Assembly: GCA_016722285.1 (NCBI GenBank)
Contig: JADKGI010000002.1
Location: 186,001-250,000 of the forward strand
Direction of reading: 5' to 3'
Origin: Saprospiraceae bacterium
Lineage (GTDB): Bacteria; Bacteroidota; Bacteroidia; Chitinophagales; Saprospiraceae
Length of the DNA: 64,000 bases
Positions 8,684 to 18,203 of this stretch are shown piece by piece. The notes beneath the pieces are model-generated. The model worked only from the letters and a program-made list of their open reading frames with translations, had not been told where the DNA came from and ran no database searches. The translations under genes and the position numbers were made by a program. How positions within the stretch are numbered: position 1 is the first letter of the stretch; every line of letters starts with the position of its first letter.

Positions 8684-9934
8684 ATGAATAATAAAATGAA
8701 ATATATCACAATAATTGGCTTATTTTTAGCAATATTTGGATTCAATTCTTGTGGCCAAAACCATAGCGAAGGAGATGGCTTTAATCACGAAGAATCAGCT
8801 GCTGAACATAAACATGAAGATGGAGAAGCCCATGGTTCTGAAACCGATGAATCTGCTCATCATATGGAAGAAGGTTTGTATTTGACCAGGGAGCAGACGG
8901 AAGCTATAAGTTTAGAGTTTGGAACTCTTACTTCTATCAAACTTAATGATTTTGTAAAGACAACCGGGACTTTAGGATTACCACCACATGATTATGCGTC
9001 TGTCTCAGCAAAATCCAATGGCATTATCAAAGGTACAAAAAAATATGTCGAAGGAAACTACATTAAAAAAGGTGAAATTATAGCCTATGTAGAAAATCCT
9101 GAATTCATCGTAAAGCAACAAGAGTATTTAGAATCCAAAGCACAGCTAAAGCTCAAAAAATTTGACTTGGGTAGGCAGAGAACATTGTTTGATGCCAATG
9201 CCGGAGTGTCCAAAAATCTTCAAAGTGCTGAAGCAGAAGTGGCTATTTTAGAAGCAAAGTCTGTAGGTTTGGCCAAGCAACTCAATTATTTAGGTATTTC
9301 AAGTGACAATTTAACACCCAAAACAATAAGCCACCAAATTGCTATCATCGCTCCTATGAGTGGTTACATCTCCAGTATTACTCTACATAATGGTATGTAT
9401 GCACAATCTTCTGTGTCTCTGATGGAGATAGTTTCTTCTGATCATTTACATTTGGAATTGGATGTATTTGAAAAAGATATCGCAAGCATAAAAATAGGCC
9501 AAAAAATAAGTTACACCATCCCTGCATTAGGCGCCACCATATACGAGGGCGAAGTTAATGTAATAGGCAAAGAGTTTGATACCAAATCTAAAACAGTGCG
9601 TATTCATGGTCACTTGGATGGTACTAAGCCGATGTTTCTCAAAGACCTGTTTATCAATGCTAAAATATGGCTCAATGATAAAACTTCCATAGCTGTACCA
9701 GAAAAGGCAATTATAAAAGATGGAGAAAATGCTTTTGTGTACGTAGCCAAAAATGAAAAAGATGCAAAAGAAATGGAGTTCAAAATTATTAGAGTCATTC
9801 CAGGCACAACAGACAATGGCTTTACAGCAATAAAAGTATTAGAAGAAAAACCTCCAGGCATGCAGATTGTAATACAAGGAGCATATTATGTGTATGCCCA
9901 ATCTAAAGCTGGCGAGTTAAAACACGAACATTAA
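8684..9934 (+). CDS. czcB: RND efflux periplasmic adaptor subunit (CzcB/CusB family)
   Basis: Membrane-fusion protein of 416 residues linking the RND pump to its outer-membrane factor. It has a lipoprotein signal (FLAIFGFNSCG, Cys about residue 23). A His/Glu-rich metal-binding linker (residues 28-62) follows, then barrel-sandwich/lipoyl halves (GIIKGTKKYVEGNYIKKGEIIAYV ... IAIIAPMSGYISSI, shown in parts) around a helical hairpin. It starts 13 bp after czcA, so it is in the same operon. The His-rich N-terminus supports a divalent-metal substrate such as Zn, Co, Cd or Cu; which one is not resolved. Confidence 0.92.
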   Translation: MNNKMKYITIIGLFLAIFGFNSCGQNHSEGDGFNHEESAAEHKHEDGEAHGSETDESAHHMEEGLYLTREQTEAISLEFGTLTSIKLNDFVKTTGTLGLPPHDYASVSAKSNGIIKGTKKYVEGNYIKKGEIIAYVENPEFIVKQQEYLESKAQLKLKKFDLGRQRTLFDANAGVSKNLQSAEAEVAILEAKSVGLAKQLNYLGISSDNLTPKTISHQIAIIAPMSGYISSITLHNGMYAQSSVSLMEIVSSDHLHLELDVFEKDIASIKIGQKISYTIPALGATIYEGEVNVIGKEFDTKSKTVRIHGHLDGTKPMFLKDLFINAKIWLNDKTSIAVPEKAIIKDGENAFVYVAKNEKDAKEMEFKIIRVIPGTTDNGFTAIKVLEEKPPGMQIVIQGAYYVYAQSKAGELKHEH

Positions 9935-9947
9935 AAATAATTCAATT

Positions 9948-10541
9948 ATGTACCTTTTCATATTTCTCCTTTTTTATTTCTTCTTAGTATTTCTTCTAAG
10001 GTCATTTTTGTTATGGAAAAAGACCAAAGTGAATCCGATTACTTTCAACAAAGAAGATAATGCTCACGGATATAACGGAAGAATATTTGCTTTTATCTTG
10101 ATGTTAGAATTAGTCATTGTCTCCATCTATGCCTTTGCTCCACATTGGCATAAGTTTCTTTTGCCTTTTTGGTATTTAGAATATGATATTTTAGTTTATA
10201 TAGGATGGGCTTTACTCTTTCTTTCTCTGGTATTTGTATGGTTTGCTCAATCTGATATGAGAGAATCTTGGCGTATTGGTATTGATGAATATATCAAAAC
10301 TGAATTAGTAACAAATGGCTTTTTCGCTATTTCCCGTAATCCCATTTTCTTAGGCATTATGATAGCCAATGTAGGTCTGTTTTTGGTGTTGCCAAATGCC
10401 TTTACCTTGTTAATCATAGCGCTATCTACAATTAGTATCAATACACAAATCAGGCTCGAAGAAGAATTTTTGTTAAAGGAATTTGGAGAGCAATACAAAC
10501 AATATCAATCAAAAGTGAATAGATGGCTTACCTTAAAATAA
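9948..10541 (+). CDS. Isoprenylcysteine carboxyl methyltransferase-like membrane protein
   Basis: A 197-residue integral membrane protein with about five hydrophobic segments. The C-terminal half carries the ICMT/PEMT-type signature: NGFFAISRNPIFLGIM, then RLEEEFLLKEFGEQYKQY. Such proteins bind S-adenosylmethionine and methylate membrane-associated substrates. In Bacteroidota and other phyla they are often encoded within heavy-metal efflux operons, as here, between the adaptor (13 bp upstream) and the P-type ATPase (6 bp downstream). The substrate is unknown. Confidence 0.82.
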   Translation: MYLFIFLLFYFFLVFLLRSFLLWKKTKVNPITFNKEDNAHGYNGRIFAFILMLELVIVSIYAFAPHWHKFLLPFWYLEYDILVYIGWALLFLSLVFVWFAQSDMRESWRIGIDEYIKTELVTNGFFAISRNPIFLGIMIANVGLFLVLPNAFTLLIIALSTISINTQIRLEEEFLLKEFGEQYKQYQSKVNRWLTLK

Positions 10542-10547
10542 TCAATA

Positions 10548-12590
10548 ATGGAACATAAAAATCACATACATAAATACGATAGTACCGGCAAACAAATATG
10601 TTGCTCTTTAGAAGAAAAAATTGACGGACAAACACCGCCATCATTACTTCACAATGAACATAGCGAGAATGATGGTCACGACCATTCTCACGACCAATCC
10701 AATACTAATAACCATTGGAAGGAATATTATCCAGCAATAGTAAGTTTTGTTTTACTAATAACCGGACTTTCATTCGACTACTTTGATGTCGCTTTTTTCA
10801 AAAATTGGGTAAGAGTTATTTGGTACGCGATAGCCTATATTCCTGTTGGCGTTCCAGTTGTCAAAGAAGCATTACAAGCGCTGAGGAAAGGTGAAATATT
10901 TACAGAGTTTTTCTTGATGAGTATTGCCACAATTGGGGCATTTGCGATAGGAGAATATCCGGAAGGGGTTGCTGTCATGCTTTTTTATGCTGTTGGCGAA
11001 TTATTTCAAGGAGCAGCTGTAAGACGAGCCAAGAATAATATAAAAGCACTTTTAGACGTGAGACCTAAAGTTGCCAATGTTTTTAGAAATGGATCTTATC
11101 AAACAATAAATCCGGAAGATATAAGTATCGGCGAAACCATACAAATAAAAGTTGGAGAAAAAATCCCATTAGATGGTTCACTTCTTTCGGAAAAAGCAAG
11201 TTTAAACACCGCAGCAATCACAGGTGAAAGTAAGCCGCGGTCTATTCTCAATGGAGAAAATGTTTTAGCAGGTTCTATAAATACAGAATCGGTTATCGAG
11301 GTGAAAGTGACGAAACTTTTTAATGATAGTTCAGTTGCCAGGATTTTAGATTTGGTACAAAATGCTACCGCCAAAAAAGCTAAAACAGAATTACTTATCA
11401 GGAAATTGGCTAAGATTTATACGCCGATTGTGGTTTACTTAGCCATCGCCGTTTGTGTCCTTCCTTACTTTTTTGTTCAAGATTATGTATTTTCTGATTG
11501 GTTATATCGGGCACTAATATTCTTAGTTATCTCTTGTCCTTGTGCCTTGGTAATCTCTATTCCATTGGGTTACTTTGGTGGTTTAGGGGCAGCTTCCAAA
11601 AATGGTATTTTATTCAAAGGTGCAACTTACTTAGATGAGCTCACAAAAGTAAATACCATAGTAATGGACAAAACAGGTACGGTTACCAAAGGGGTATTTA
11701 AGATAAATGAGATAAAGATTTTCAACACCATGTCAGAGCAAGAATTTATGTCATTACTCTTGGCAATAGAATCTAAATCTACTCACCCAATTGCCAAAGC
11801 AATTTTAGAATATCAATCAAATATCATCATTCCAGAAGCATCAGAAATAAAGGAGATTGCGGGTAAAGGATTATCAGGAACGGTAAACGGCAAATCCGTA
11901 ATTGCTGGAAACAAGAAGCTGTTGGCTCAGTTCAATATTGAAACTCCTAAAGATATTGACAGCATTGTAGAATCGATTGTTTTAGTTGCTATAGATCATG
12001 AATTTGCAGGATATGTTACCATTGCAGATGAAATGAAAGATGATGCTAAAGCAACGATTTCAAACTTCAAAAATGCAGGAATCAATTATATAATGATGCT
12101 ATCGGGCGATAAAGACTCCATCACCCAAAAAATGGCTCAAGAATTAGGTATTGTCAACGCTAAAGGTGCTTTACTACCGGAAGAAAAATTGAATGAAGTA
12201 GAATTGCTAAAAAAGCATCCAAATAAAAAAATTGCATTCATTGGTGATGGCATCAATGATGCTCCAGTTTTAGCGGCCAGTGATATTGGGATTGCAATGG
12301 GAGCTATGGGTAGTGATGTAGCAATCGAAACCGCAGATATTATTATTCAGACTGATGAACTTTCAAAAATCATTACCGGCATCAAAATTGCCAAGTCCAC
12401 GCAAAAAATCATTTGGCAAAATATCGTATTGGCATTTGGCATTAAAATCGTTGTATTAATATTAGGAGCAGGTGGACTAGCTACCATGTGGGAGGCTGTC
12501 TTTGCAGATGTTGGCGTAGCCTTGCTTGCTATCCTAAATGCCGTGAGATTACAACATTTAAAAATGGAAGAAGCCAAATATTTTAGCTGA
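10548..12590 (+). CDS. Heavy-metal translocating P-type ATPase (CadA/ZntA type)
   Basis: A 680-residue P1B-type ATPase that exports metal to the periplasm. The N-terminus is His-rich (about residues 35-55: HNEHSENDGHDHSHDQ) with a CC pair and no clear HMA fold. It has TGES in the actuator domain, SCPCAL in the transport helix (CPC is typical of Zn/Cd/Pb or Cu pumps), DKTGT as the phosphorylation site, STHPIAKAI as the HP motif, and GDGINDAP in the hinge. The co-encoded Zn/Cd-type RND pump and the His-rich tail favour Zn(II)/Cd(II). It is the last gene of the operon. Confidence 0.92.
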   Translation: MEHKNHIHKYDSTGKQICCSLEEKIDGQTPPSLLHNEHSENDGHDHSHDQSNTNNHWKEYYPAIVSFVLLITGLSFDYFDVAFFKNWVRVIWYAIAYIPVGVPVVKEALQALRKGEIFTEFFLMSIATIGAFAIGEYPEGVAVMLFYAVGELFQGAAVRRAKNNIKALLDVRPKVANVFRNGSYQTINPEDISIGETIQIKVGEKIPLDGSLLSEKASLNTAAITGESKPRSILNGENVLAGSINTESVIEVKVTKLFNDSSVARILDLVQNATAKKAKTELLIRKLAKIYTPIVVYLAIAVCVLPYFFVQDYVFSDWLYRALIFLVISCPCALVISIPLGYFGGLGAASKNGILFKGATYLDELTKVNTIVMDKTGTVTKGVFKINEIKIFNTMSEQEFMSLLLAIESKSTHPIAKAILEYQSNIIIPEASEIKEIAGKGLSGTVNGKSVIAGNKKLLAQFNIETPKDIDSIVESIVLVAIDHEFAGYVTIADEMKDDAKATISNFKNAGINYIMMLSGDKDSITQKMAQELGIVNAKGALLPEEKLNEVELLKKHPNKKIAFIGDGINDAPVLAASDIGIAMGAMGSDVAIETADIIIQTDELSKIITGIKIAKSTQKIIWQNIVLAFGIKIVVLILGAGGLATMWEAVFADVGVALLAILNAVRLQHLKMEEAKYFS

Positions 12591-13156
12591 TATTTCCAAT
12601 TCTAAGCTTAAAAAAGTCGAAGTCTCCGGATATTAAAGATGCCTTTATAATAACTCCGAAGTCATAATAGATCGGATTCTGGACGAAGCTAAATGCCAAA
12701 ACTTAATATGATGTGACCAAAGACACTTCATTATTTGTTGGGTAATTGATAAAGTTATATTACATATCACAGTGTCTCTCTTTTAGAGTGAAAAATGTCG
12801 CTGATAAATTTAGCTTCACAAGCATATCTGATCAAAAAGGCTATTTCTGACAAAATTGTCATTTCTGTTTCCGGTCACAATGATTTCCTAAACAATCCAC
12901 AAAAAAACAAACATTGGTATCGAGTTATTCAATTATAGACGAAATGCAAAATATGAAGAGATCCCAGAATTTTCAAATATTGAAAAGCGATACACGGAGA
13001 CTAAATTATTAGTAAGCAGAAGCTTTTAGAAAGGCCCCCAATTAAATTTTTGATGCTAGTTTGGTTTTACAAAATATTGGATAGAGAAACCTTCTTTTTC
13101 CTATAAGGAAGTTTACTTTTTTAGTGAAGCTTTTGAAAAGATGTAATCAGCTATAG
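12591..13156. other. Gene-free gap with decayed coding remnants
   Basis: A 566-bp AT-rich gap between the P-type ATPase and the convergent LolA-like gene. One plus-strand frame ends in YWIEKPSFSYKEVYFFSEAF and a stop at 13144-13146, with earlier stops in all frames. It looks like the end of a decayed gene that I cannot identify. No RNA gene, promoter or terminator is convincing. Confidence 0.4.
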
Positions 13157-13849
13157 CTACATTAAACTGAATAGAGTTACCACAAAATCTGTTCCTTTTC
13201 CATCTTTCAGCATGTCTTTGAAATTTATTTTCTTCGGATACCAGCGATTGCTGATTTTAGTAATGTCACTCATCACTGTCTTTTTTAATAACTGGCCACT
13301 CTTGGCAAAAAGTTCTTCTTTCAGGGGAACATAACGCACCTGATCCACCCATAGCTTTCGTTTGACATAGGATACATCTTCCACTTTTGCGTTCAATTCC
13401 AGTACCCAGGATTTGCGTAAATCAATGGTTTCTTCTCCGACCACTTTTACATCATACATTTCTGAGAGTTTTCGGTCTTCCATCATATCTTCATACGACA
13501 AATCTGAACCCATTACAGATTGACGCAACATATGCCCGGAAAGTTGGATGGTGCGGTCTGTGGACGGAGAGAATATCCAAAGTCTGTCTTCCAGTTTCAA
13601 CATTTTGGTGCCTTTATCCCTGTCGGGAGCCAGGTATTCAGTAAAAGATTTATTGTGACCCTGTGTATATCCTTTTGAGATCACAGTTCGGCTGCCACGC
13701 TTACCATGTATGATCATTTGTGATTCGGTAATGTTTGTTTCGGAGCTCATATTATCATCTACCTTTTGTAAAATCATATTTCCATCAGGAAAATTTTGGT
13801 AAAATATCATGGATCCAAATACCAAAATTGCTGTGATTAAAATTTTCAT
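13157..13849 (-). CDS. LolA-like outer-membrane lipoprotein-sorting family protein
   Basis: A 230-residue exported protein with an N-terminal signal (MKILITAILVFGSMIFYQN). The body matches the LolA-superfamily group annotated as outer membrane lipoprotein-sorting protein: KGYTQGHNKSFTEYLAPDRDKGTKML (parts), LWIFSPSTDRTIQLSG, and repeated beta-strand pairs to the end. It sits 30 bp after an FtsX-type permease in a cluster with ATPase, three permeases and an outer-membrane barrel. That suggests a periplasmic carrier for a lipid or lipoprotein cargo in the same export route. The cargo is unknown. Confidence 0.82.
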   Translation of the reverse strand: MKILITAILVFGSMIFYQNFPDGNMILQKVDDNMSSETNITESQMIIHGKRGSRTVISKGYTQGHNKSFTEYLAPDRDKGTKMLKLEDRLWIFSPSTDRTIQLSGHMLRQSVMGSDLSYEDMMEDRKLSEMYDVKVVGEETIDLRKSWVLELNAKVEDVSYVKRKLWVDQVRYVPLKEELFAKSGQLLKKTVMSDITKISNRWYPKKINFKDMLKDGKGTDFVVTLFSLM

Positions 13850-13879
13850 ACTATATAATTTTTATACTTTTTTATAAAA

Positions 13880-15154
13880 TCAAACTTCAAGTTCTTTAAA
13901 GAGTGTTGCTGTTTCGCGTTTGTAGATGCCTATCCCGGAGAGCATATTGCCAAGCACCATGGCAAACAATCCCGGAATAAATCCAATGTAAAGTAACTCG
14001 GTGGTAAATCGTGCACGCATAATTGATGGCATCATCATAGAAGAGTTTTGGAGCATCCCGCTAATATCAATGCCATAAACTTGTAAATAATAAACTACCG
14101 ATAAGCCAATGATGGAACCAATAATTGATCCAATCGCACCAATGAGTACTGCTTCATATATGTTGGATCGATAAATGCGGCCTTTGTCCTCCCCGAGTGC
14201 CAGACGGATACCAAACTCCTGGTATCTGCGCAAACCACCAAGTAATCCTGTGTTCCATAACACAATCGACATGGCTAATACAAATATCAACACAAACAAA
14301 CTGGAAAAAGTGTCCACCAAATCGATATAACCTGCCAGATTATTTTGTTCTTTTAAACGCTGCATAACAGGTGCAAATTCATCATCTGAATTTTTGTAAA
14401 GTGCGTTAAACTCATCACTCATCTGTTTTGCTTTTTCATCTACATAGATACCGTCATTTAGATAACCAAGTATTTCACCGGCACCATCCATCATATCCAG
14501 CACTTTTTGTGCATCCGAAATATCTATGATGATAGTACCTTTATCTAACGCAGCCGTACCAAATCGCACTGTACCTGAAATAACAAAATTCTGAAAGGTC
14601 ATGCTGCCGTTCATCGTTGTTCCAAAATAGGTAACGGTGTCACCAATTTGCAACCCCAGCTTATCAGCGAAACTAAAACCGATTAAAGCACCACCGCTTT
14701 TTTGAGGCATTGACCCAGAAATAATTGAACTTTCAATGTTCAGTCGTTCTGCTTCGCCACTTTTATTATTGAACAATTCCAACGCCATACCCAATGCGGG
14801 TCCTTGTCCCTTTGTGTTGCCTTTCGAATCCGGAACATCGATCAATCCTCCAAATTTGATACGCTTCACCCATTGTGTTTGGGGAAATCTCATTTGCAGG
14901 GAATCAATCATTTCATCAACTCCGAGCAAGCACAAATCATTGGGCAATTGGTCTTTATTTTCTTTATAAGCACGTGTCATTATTTTTACGTGACCTGTTT
15001 CATACTTCGCATTCTGGTCAACAATATCACCCAATACACCTTTCATAAATCCGCTGAGCGTAATCGTAAGCGCAACACCAATGGTGATGATGATGATGGG
15101 TAATAAACTTCTGTTTTTATCCCTGAGTATTCCTGTTATTAAAAACTTTATCAT
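13880..15154 (-). CDS. ABC transporter permease, FtsX/LolE-like
   Basis: A 424-residue inner-membrane permease. TM1 near the N-terminus (LPIIIITIGVALTITLSGFM) is followed by a large periplasmic MacB-PCD-type domain (about residues 45-285). Three TM helices in the C-terminal FtsX domain come next, with RRYQEFGIRLALGEDKGRIY just inside the membrane. It overlaps the upstream permease by 4 bp (translational coupling). It diverges clearly from the other two permeases, so the complex may use heteromeric permease pairs, as LolC/LolE do. Confidence 0.88.
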   Translation of the reverse strand: MIKFLITGILRDKNRSLLPIIIITIGVALTITLSGFMKGVLGDIVDQNAKYETGHVKIMTRAYKENKDQLPNDLCLLGVDEMIDSLQMRFPQTQWVKRIKFGGLIDVPDSKGNTKGQGPALGMALELFNNKSGEAERLNIESSIISGSMPQKSGGALIGFSFADKLGLQIGDTVTYFGTTMNGSMTFQNFVISGTVRFGTAALDKGTIIIDISDAQKVLDMMDGAGEILGYLNDGIYVDEKAKQMSDEFNALYKNSDDEFAPVMQRLKEQNNLAGYIDLVDTFSSLFVLIFVLAMSIVLWNTGLLGGLRRYQEFGIRLALGEDKGRIYRSNIYEAVLIGAIGSIIGSIIGLSVVYYLQVYGIDISGMLQNSSMMMPSIMRARFTTELLYIGFIPGLFAMVLGNMLSGIGIYKRETATLFKELEV

Positions 15155-16317
15155 TGTATTTTTCCTTTAAGTGCGTCAACTGGATTCATTTTTGCAATTT
15201 TTAGAGAAGGTAAAAAGCTTACGATTGTGGACGATAAAACTATGAGGGCAATCGTGCTTAAAATCAAACCTGCACCAAAAACAGGAAATATTTTATCGGC
15301 TATCGCAAGGCCCATATCCTGCGTTGCTTGTGGCACTGCAATGCCTGTCGTGGCAAGGTATATAAAAAGCGGCACACCGTATAGGCAACCCACTATAGTA
15401 GCGAGCAAACTGTTCATGCTTCCTTCTACAGTAAACAAAGCCACTACCTGTATCCGTGTCATACCAAGGGAAATATAAGTTCCGATTTCTCGTTGTCTTC
15501 TGAACACAGATAATACCTGTGTGTCAAAAATAGCCAGCAAAGCTATGGCAAGCAGCAACAGGTACATAATAGATCCGCTAACTTTTTTCATGGATATGAT
15601 GTCATTGATGTCTTTTAATAGGAGATCCAGCGATTTGAATTCCCAACCTGCAATTGATTCATGTTTGTAATCCTTATTTGCTACGTATAGTGTAGCATGG
15701 TTTTCAAGACCTGTCATTTCCCAAAGTTTTCCAATAGGCATCCAAAGTTGTCCATTGTCCACCATAGAAACATCCGAATCAAATACTCCCACTATGGTCA
15801 CATTGGCTGCATCAAAGCTTCCGTTTTTATCCCGCCATCTTAGTAGTACCTCATCACCTTTTTTCATATTGATAGATGCTGCCATTCTATTCCCTATTAT
15901 GACAGGTCGTTCGGCTGTACTTTCCTTTAAAAGATACGTAGGCAATTTTAATGTCGCTTGATTGGTGTCGATACCTTTTAGCGAAATGGAAAGCATCCTT
16001 CCCTCTGGATAAATACTTGCCTGACGTATTAAAACAGGCACAAGATTTTTTTCTCCTGCATCGGGCAATATTCCGTGACCATCTTGCAAGCTAAAAGCAT
16101 CAAAGGGGTCATAATTTTCATTTAGCAATTGTCCATTGCCAAATTCCCATTCGATAGAATCTTTTTTTGCCTGTTGATTCCATCCGTCCAGCAACCCGTT
16201 GTAAAAAATTATTACAACAAAAGCGAAGGAGAGTACACCCACTGTAAGCCAGGTGCGCAATCCGGCTCCCATCAGGTTTTTATATGCTAATTGAAATGCT
16301 AATTTTATTGTTGTCAT
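15151..16317 (-). CDS. ABC transporter permease, FtsX-like (paralog 2)
   Basis: A 388-residue permease of the MacB/FtsX type: an N-terminal helix after GLRTWLTVGVLSFAFV, a periplasmic domain, and a three-helix C-terminal domain with FRRQREIGTYISLGMTR at the coupling-helix region and NPVDALKGKIQ at the end. It is closely related to the gene at 16329-17480, with the same ends and long identical stretches, so the two arose by tandem duplication. It works with the ATPase encoded upstream at 17480. Confidence 0.88.
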   Translation of the reverse strand: MTTIKLAFQLAYKNLMGAGLRTWLTVGVLSFAFVVIIFYNGLLDGWNQQAKKDSIEWEFGNGQLLNENYDPFDAFSLQDGHGILPDAGEKNLVPVLIRQASIYPEGRMLSISLKGIDTNQATLKLPTYLLKESTAERPVIIGNRMAASINMKKGDEVLLRWRDKNGSFDAANVTIVGVFDSDVSMVDNGQLWMPIGKLWEMTGLENHATLYVANKDYKHESIAGWEFKSLDLLLKDINDIISMKKVSGSIMYLLLLAIALLAIFDTQVLSVFRRQREIGTYISLGMTRIQVVALFTVEGSMNSLLATIVGCLYGVPLFIYLATTGIAVPQATQDMGLAIADKIFPVFGAGLILSTIALIVLSSTIVSFLPSLKIAKMNPVDALKGKIQ

Positions 16318-16328
16318 TATAATTTCAT

Positions 16329-17480
16329 TTATTGAATTTTTCCTTTCAGTGCGTCCACCGGATTCATTTTTGCAATTTTACGTGATGGTAAAAAACTGAC
16401 TATGGTTGACGAAATAACCACCAATGATATAGTACCCAATACCAGTCCTGCACCAAATACCGGAGTTATTTTTTCTCCCATGGATAAACCCATATTGTCT
16501 GCCCCGGCAGGAATGGCGATACCGTAATAAGAGAGATATAAGAATAATGGAATGCCGTAAATACCTCCTACAATAATGGCCAGTATGCTGTTCATACTTC
16601 CTTCAATGGTAAACAAACCTACCACCTGCGGTCTGGTCATCCCCAGGGAAATGTACGTTCCAATTTCGCGCTGTCTTCTAAAAACCGATAAAACCTGCGT
16701 ATCAAAAATGGCAAGCAATGCGATGGCTAGTAACAATAAATATATAATAGAGTCGCTGATACGCTCTATCTGAACCATTGCTCTCAAATCCTTTAATAAT
16801 TCATCCTGATCCAAAAATTTCCAGCCTGCTACCCTTTCTTGCTTATAGTCTTTTTCGGCAATAAACAAGGTAGTGCTTTTATCCAGGTCGGTCATAGCGC
16901 GCAATTTTTTTAGCGAAATCCAAATCTGACCTGCATCCACGGTGGTTACATTGGTATTGAATATTCCGGCCACAGATATATTGGCTGCATCAAAGGTGCC
17001 GTGACTATCTCTCCACCTCATAAGCACCTGATCCCCTTTTTTCAGATTTGCTGATGCTGCCATTCTTTTGCCAATGATGGCTGGAATTTCTTCTGTACTT
17101 TGTTGCAAAAGTATGGTAGGCAATTTCAACAATTTTTGATTTATATCAATTCCATTGAGTGTCACCGATACCATTCGTCCCTGTGGATAAATGGATGCCT
17201 GGCGTATCAAAACAGGAACCAGATCTTTATTTTTTGAATCTGGCAAAATCCCATGTCCATCTTTTATTGAGAAAGGATCATACGCATCATATTTTTCATT
17301 TTGCAATTTCCCATTGCCGATTTCCCAGTTTACAGCATCATTGATTGCCTGATCATTAAAGCCATTTACAATACCATTGATGAGAATGATGATAACAAAT
17401 GCAAATGACAATACACCCACTGTAAGCCAGGTACGAAGTCCTGCGCCTTCCAAATTTTTATAAGCAAGTTTGAATAACAT
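16329..17480 (-). CDS. ABC transporter permease, FtsX-like (paralog 1)
   Basis: A 383-residue permease and tandem paralog of the gene at 15151. It shares AYKNLEGAGLRTWLTVGVLS, the FRRQREIGTYISLGMTR motif and the same C-terminus. Divergence is mostly in the periplasmic domain, for example around residues 60-220, which may reflect different contacts with cargo. Its start overlaps the ATPase stop by 1 bp, indicating one operon running from the TetR gene down to 13157. Confidence 0.88.
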   Translation of the reverse strand: MLFKLAYKNLEGAGLRTWLTVGVLSFAFVIIILINGIVNGFNDQAINDAVNWEIGNGKLQNEKYDAYDPFSIKDGHGILPDSKNKDLVPVLIRQASIYPQGRMVSVTLNGIDINQKLLKLPTILLQQSTEEIPAIIGKRMAASANLKKGDQVLMRWRDSHGTFDAANISVAGIFNTNVTTVDAGQIWISLKKLRAMTDLDKSTTLFIAEKDYKQERVAGWKFLDQDELLKDLRAMVQIERISDSIIYLLLLAIALLAIFDTQVLSVFRRQREIGTYISLGMTRPQVVGLFTIEGSMNSILAIIVGGIYGIPLFLYLSYYGIAIPAGADNMGLSMGEKITPVFGAGLVLGTISLVVISSTIVSFLPSRKIAKMNPVDALKGKIQ

Positions 17481-18190
17481 TATACCGATAATTTATGAGG
17501 GATGATTTCATCCTCTCTAATTTTTCCGTCTTCCAGATGAATCATCCTATCAAGATAACCCATTACTTTTTCATCGTGTGTCGAAAAGAGAAAAGTGGTG
17601 TTCAGCTCTTTGTTCAGTGCTTTCATTGTTTGTAAGATGGCGTGCGCATTTTTAGCATCCAGATTTGCTGTAGGCTCATCTGCCAGCAAAATGTCAGGCC
17701 TCTTTACCATGGCGCGAGCTATTGCAACACGCTGCCCCTCGCCTCCTGACAACTTGCTTGGTTTTTTATTGGCCATATCAGCAATCCCAACCCAATCGAG
17801 TGATTCCATCACTGCTTTTTTACGCTCAGCAGCAGATTTGTTTTGAAGTATCAAAGAAAACTCCACATTCTCGAAAACTGTGTAAACAGGCATGAGGTTG
17901 TACACCTGAAAAATAAAGCCAATATGATAATTTCGCAGCATTGCGGATTCTTTATGGCTGAGTGCTGAAATATTTTTACCCATCACTATGGCTTTTCCTT
18001 CAGTTGGAGAATCAAGCGAACCAATGATATTCAACAGTGTTGTTTTTCCAGATCCGCTTGGTCCAACCAATCCTGCAAATTCTCCTTTTTTAAATTGAAG
18101 ATTAATATCGCTGAGTGCCGTAAAATCTCCATCACCCACTTTATAGCGCTTGGTGACGTGTTCGAGACTTATGATTATTTCACTATTCAT
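17480..18190 (-). CDS. ABC transporter ATP-binding protein (LolD/MacB type)
   Basis: A 236-residue ATPase that powers the three adjacent permeases. Walker A GPSGSGKTTLLN is near residue 42. The Q-loop lies in IGFIFQVYNLMPVYT, the signature is LSGGEGQRVAIARA, Walker B is ILLADEPTANLD, and the H-loop is FLFSTHDEKVM. Length and motifs match the LolD/MacB ATPases, which drive mechanotransmission rather than substrate passage through the membrane. It starts 13 bp after the end of the outer-membrane protein gene. Confidence 0.92.
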   Translation of the reverse strand: MNSEIIISLEHVTKRYKVGDGDFTALSDINLQFKKGEFAGLVGPSGSGKTTLLNIIGSLDSPTEGKAIVMGKNISALSHKESAMLRNYHIGFIFQVYNLMPVYTVFENVEFSLILQNKSAAERKKAVMESLDWVGIADMANKKPSKLSGGEGQRVAIARAMVKRPDILLADEPTANLDAKNAHAILQTMKALNKELNTTFLFSTHDEKVMGYLDRMIHLEDGKIREDEIIPHKLSV

Positions 18191-18203
18191 ATTTTTGGTT
18201 TTT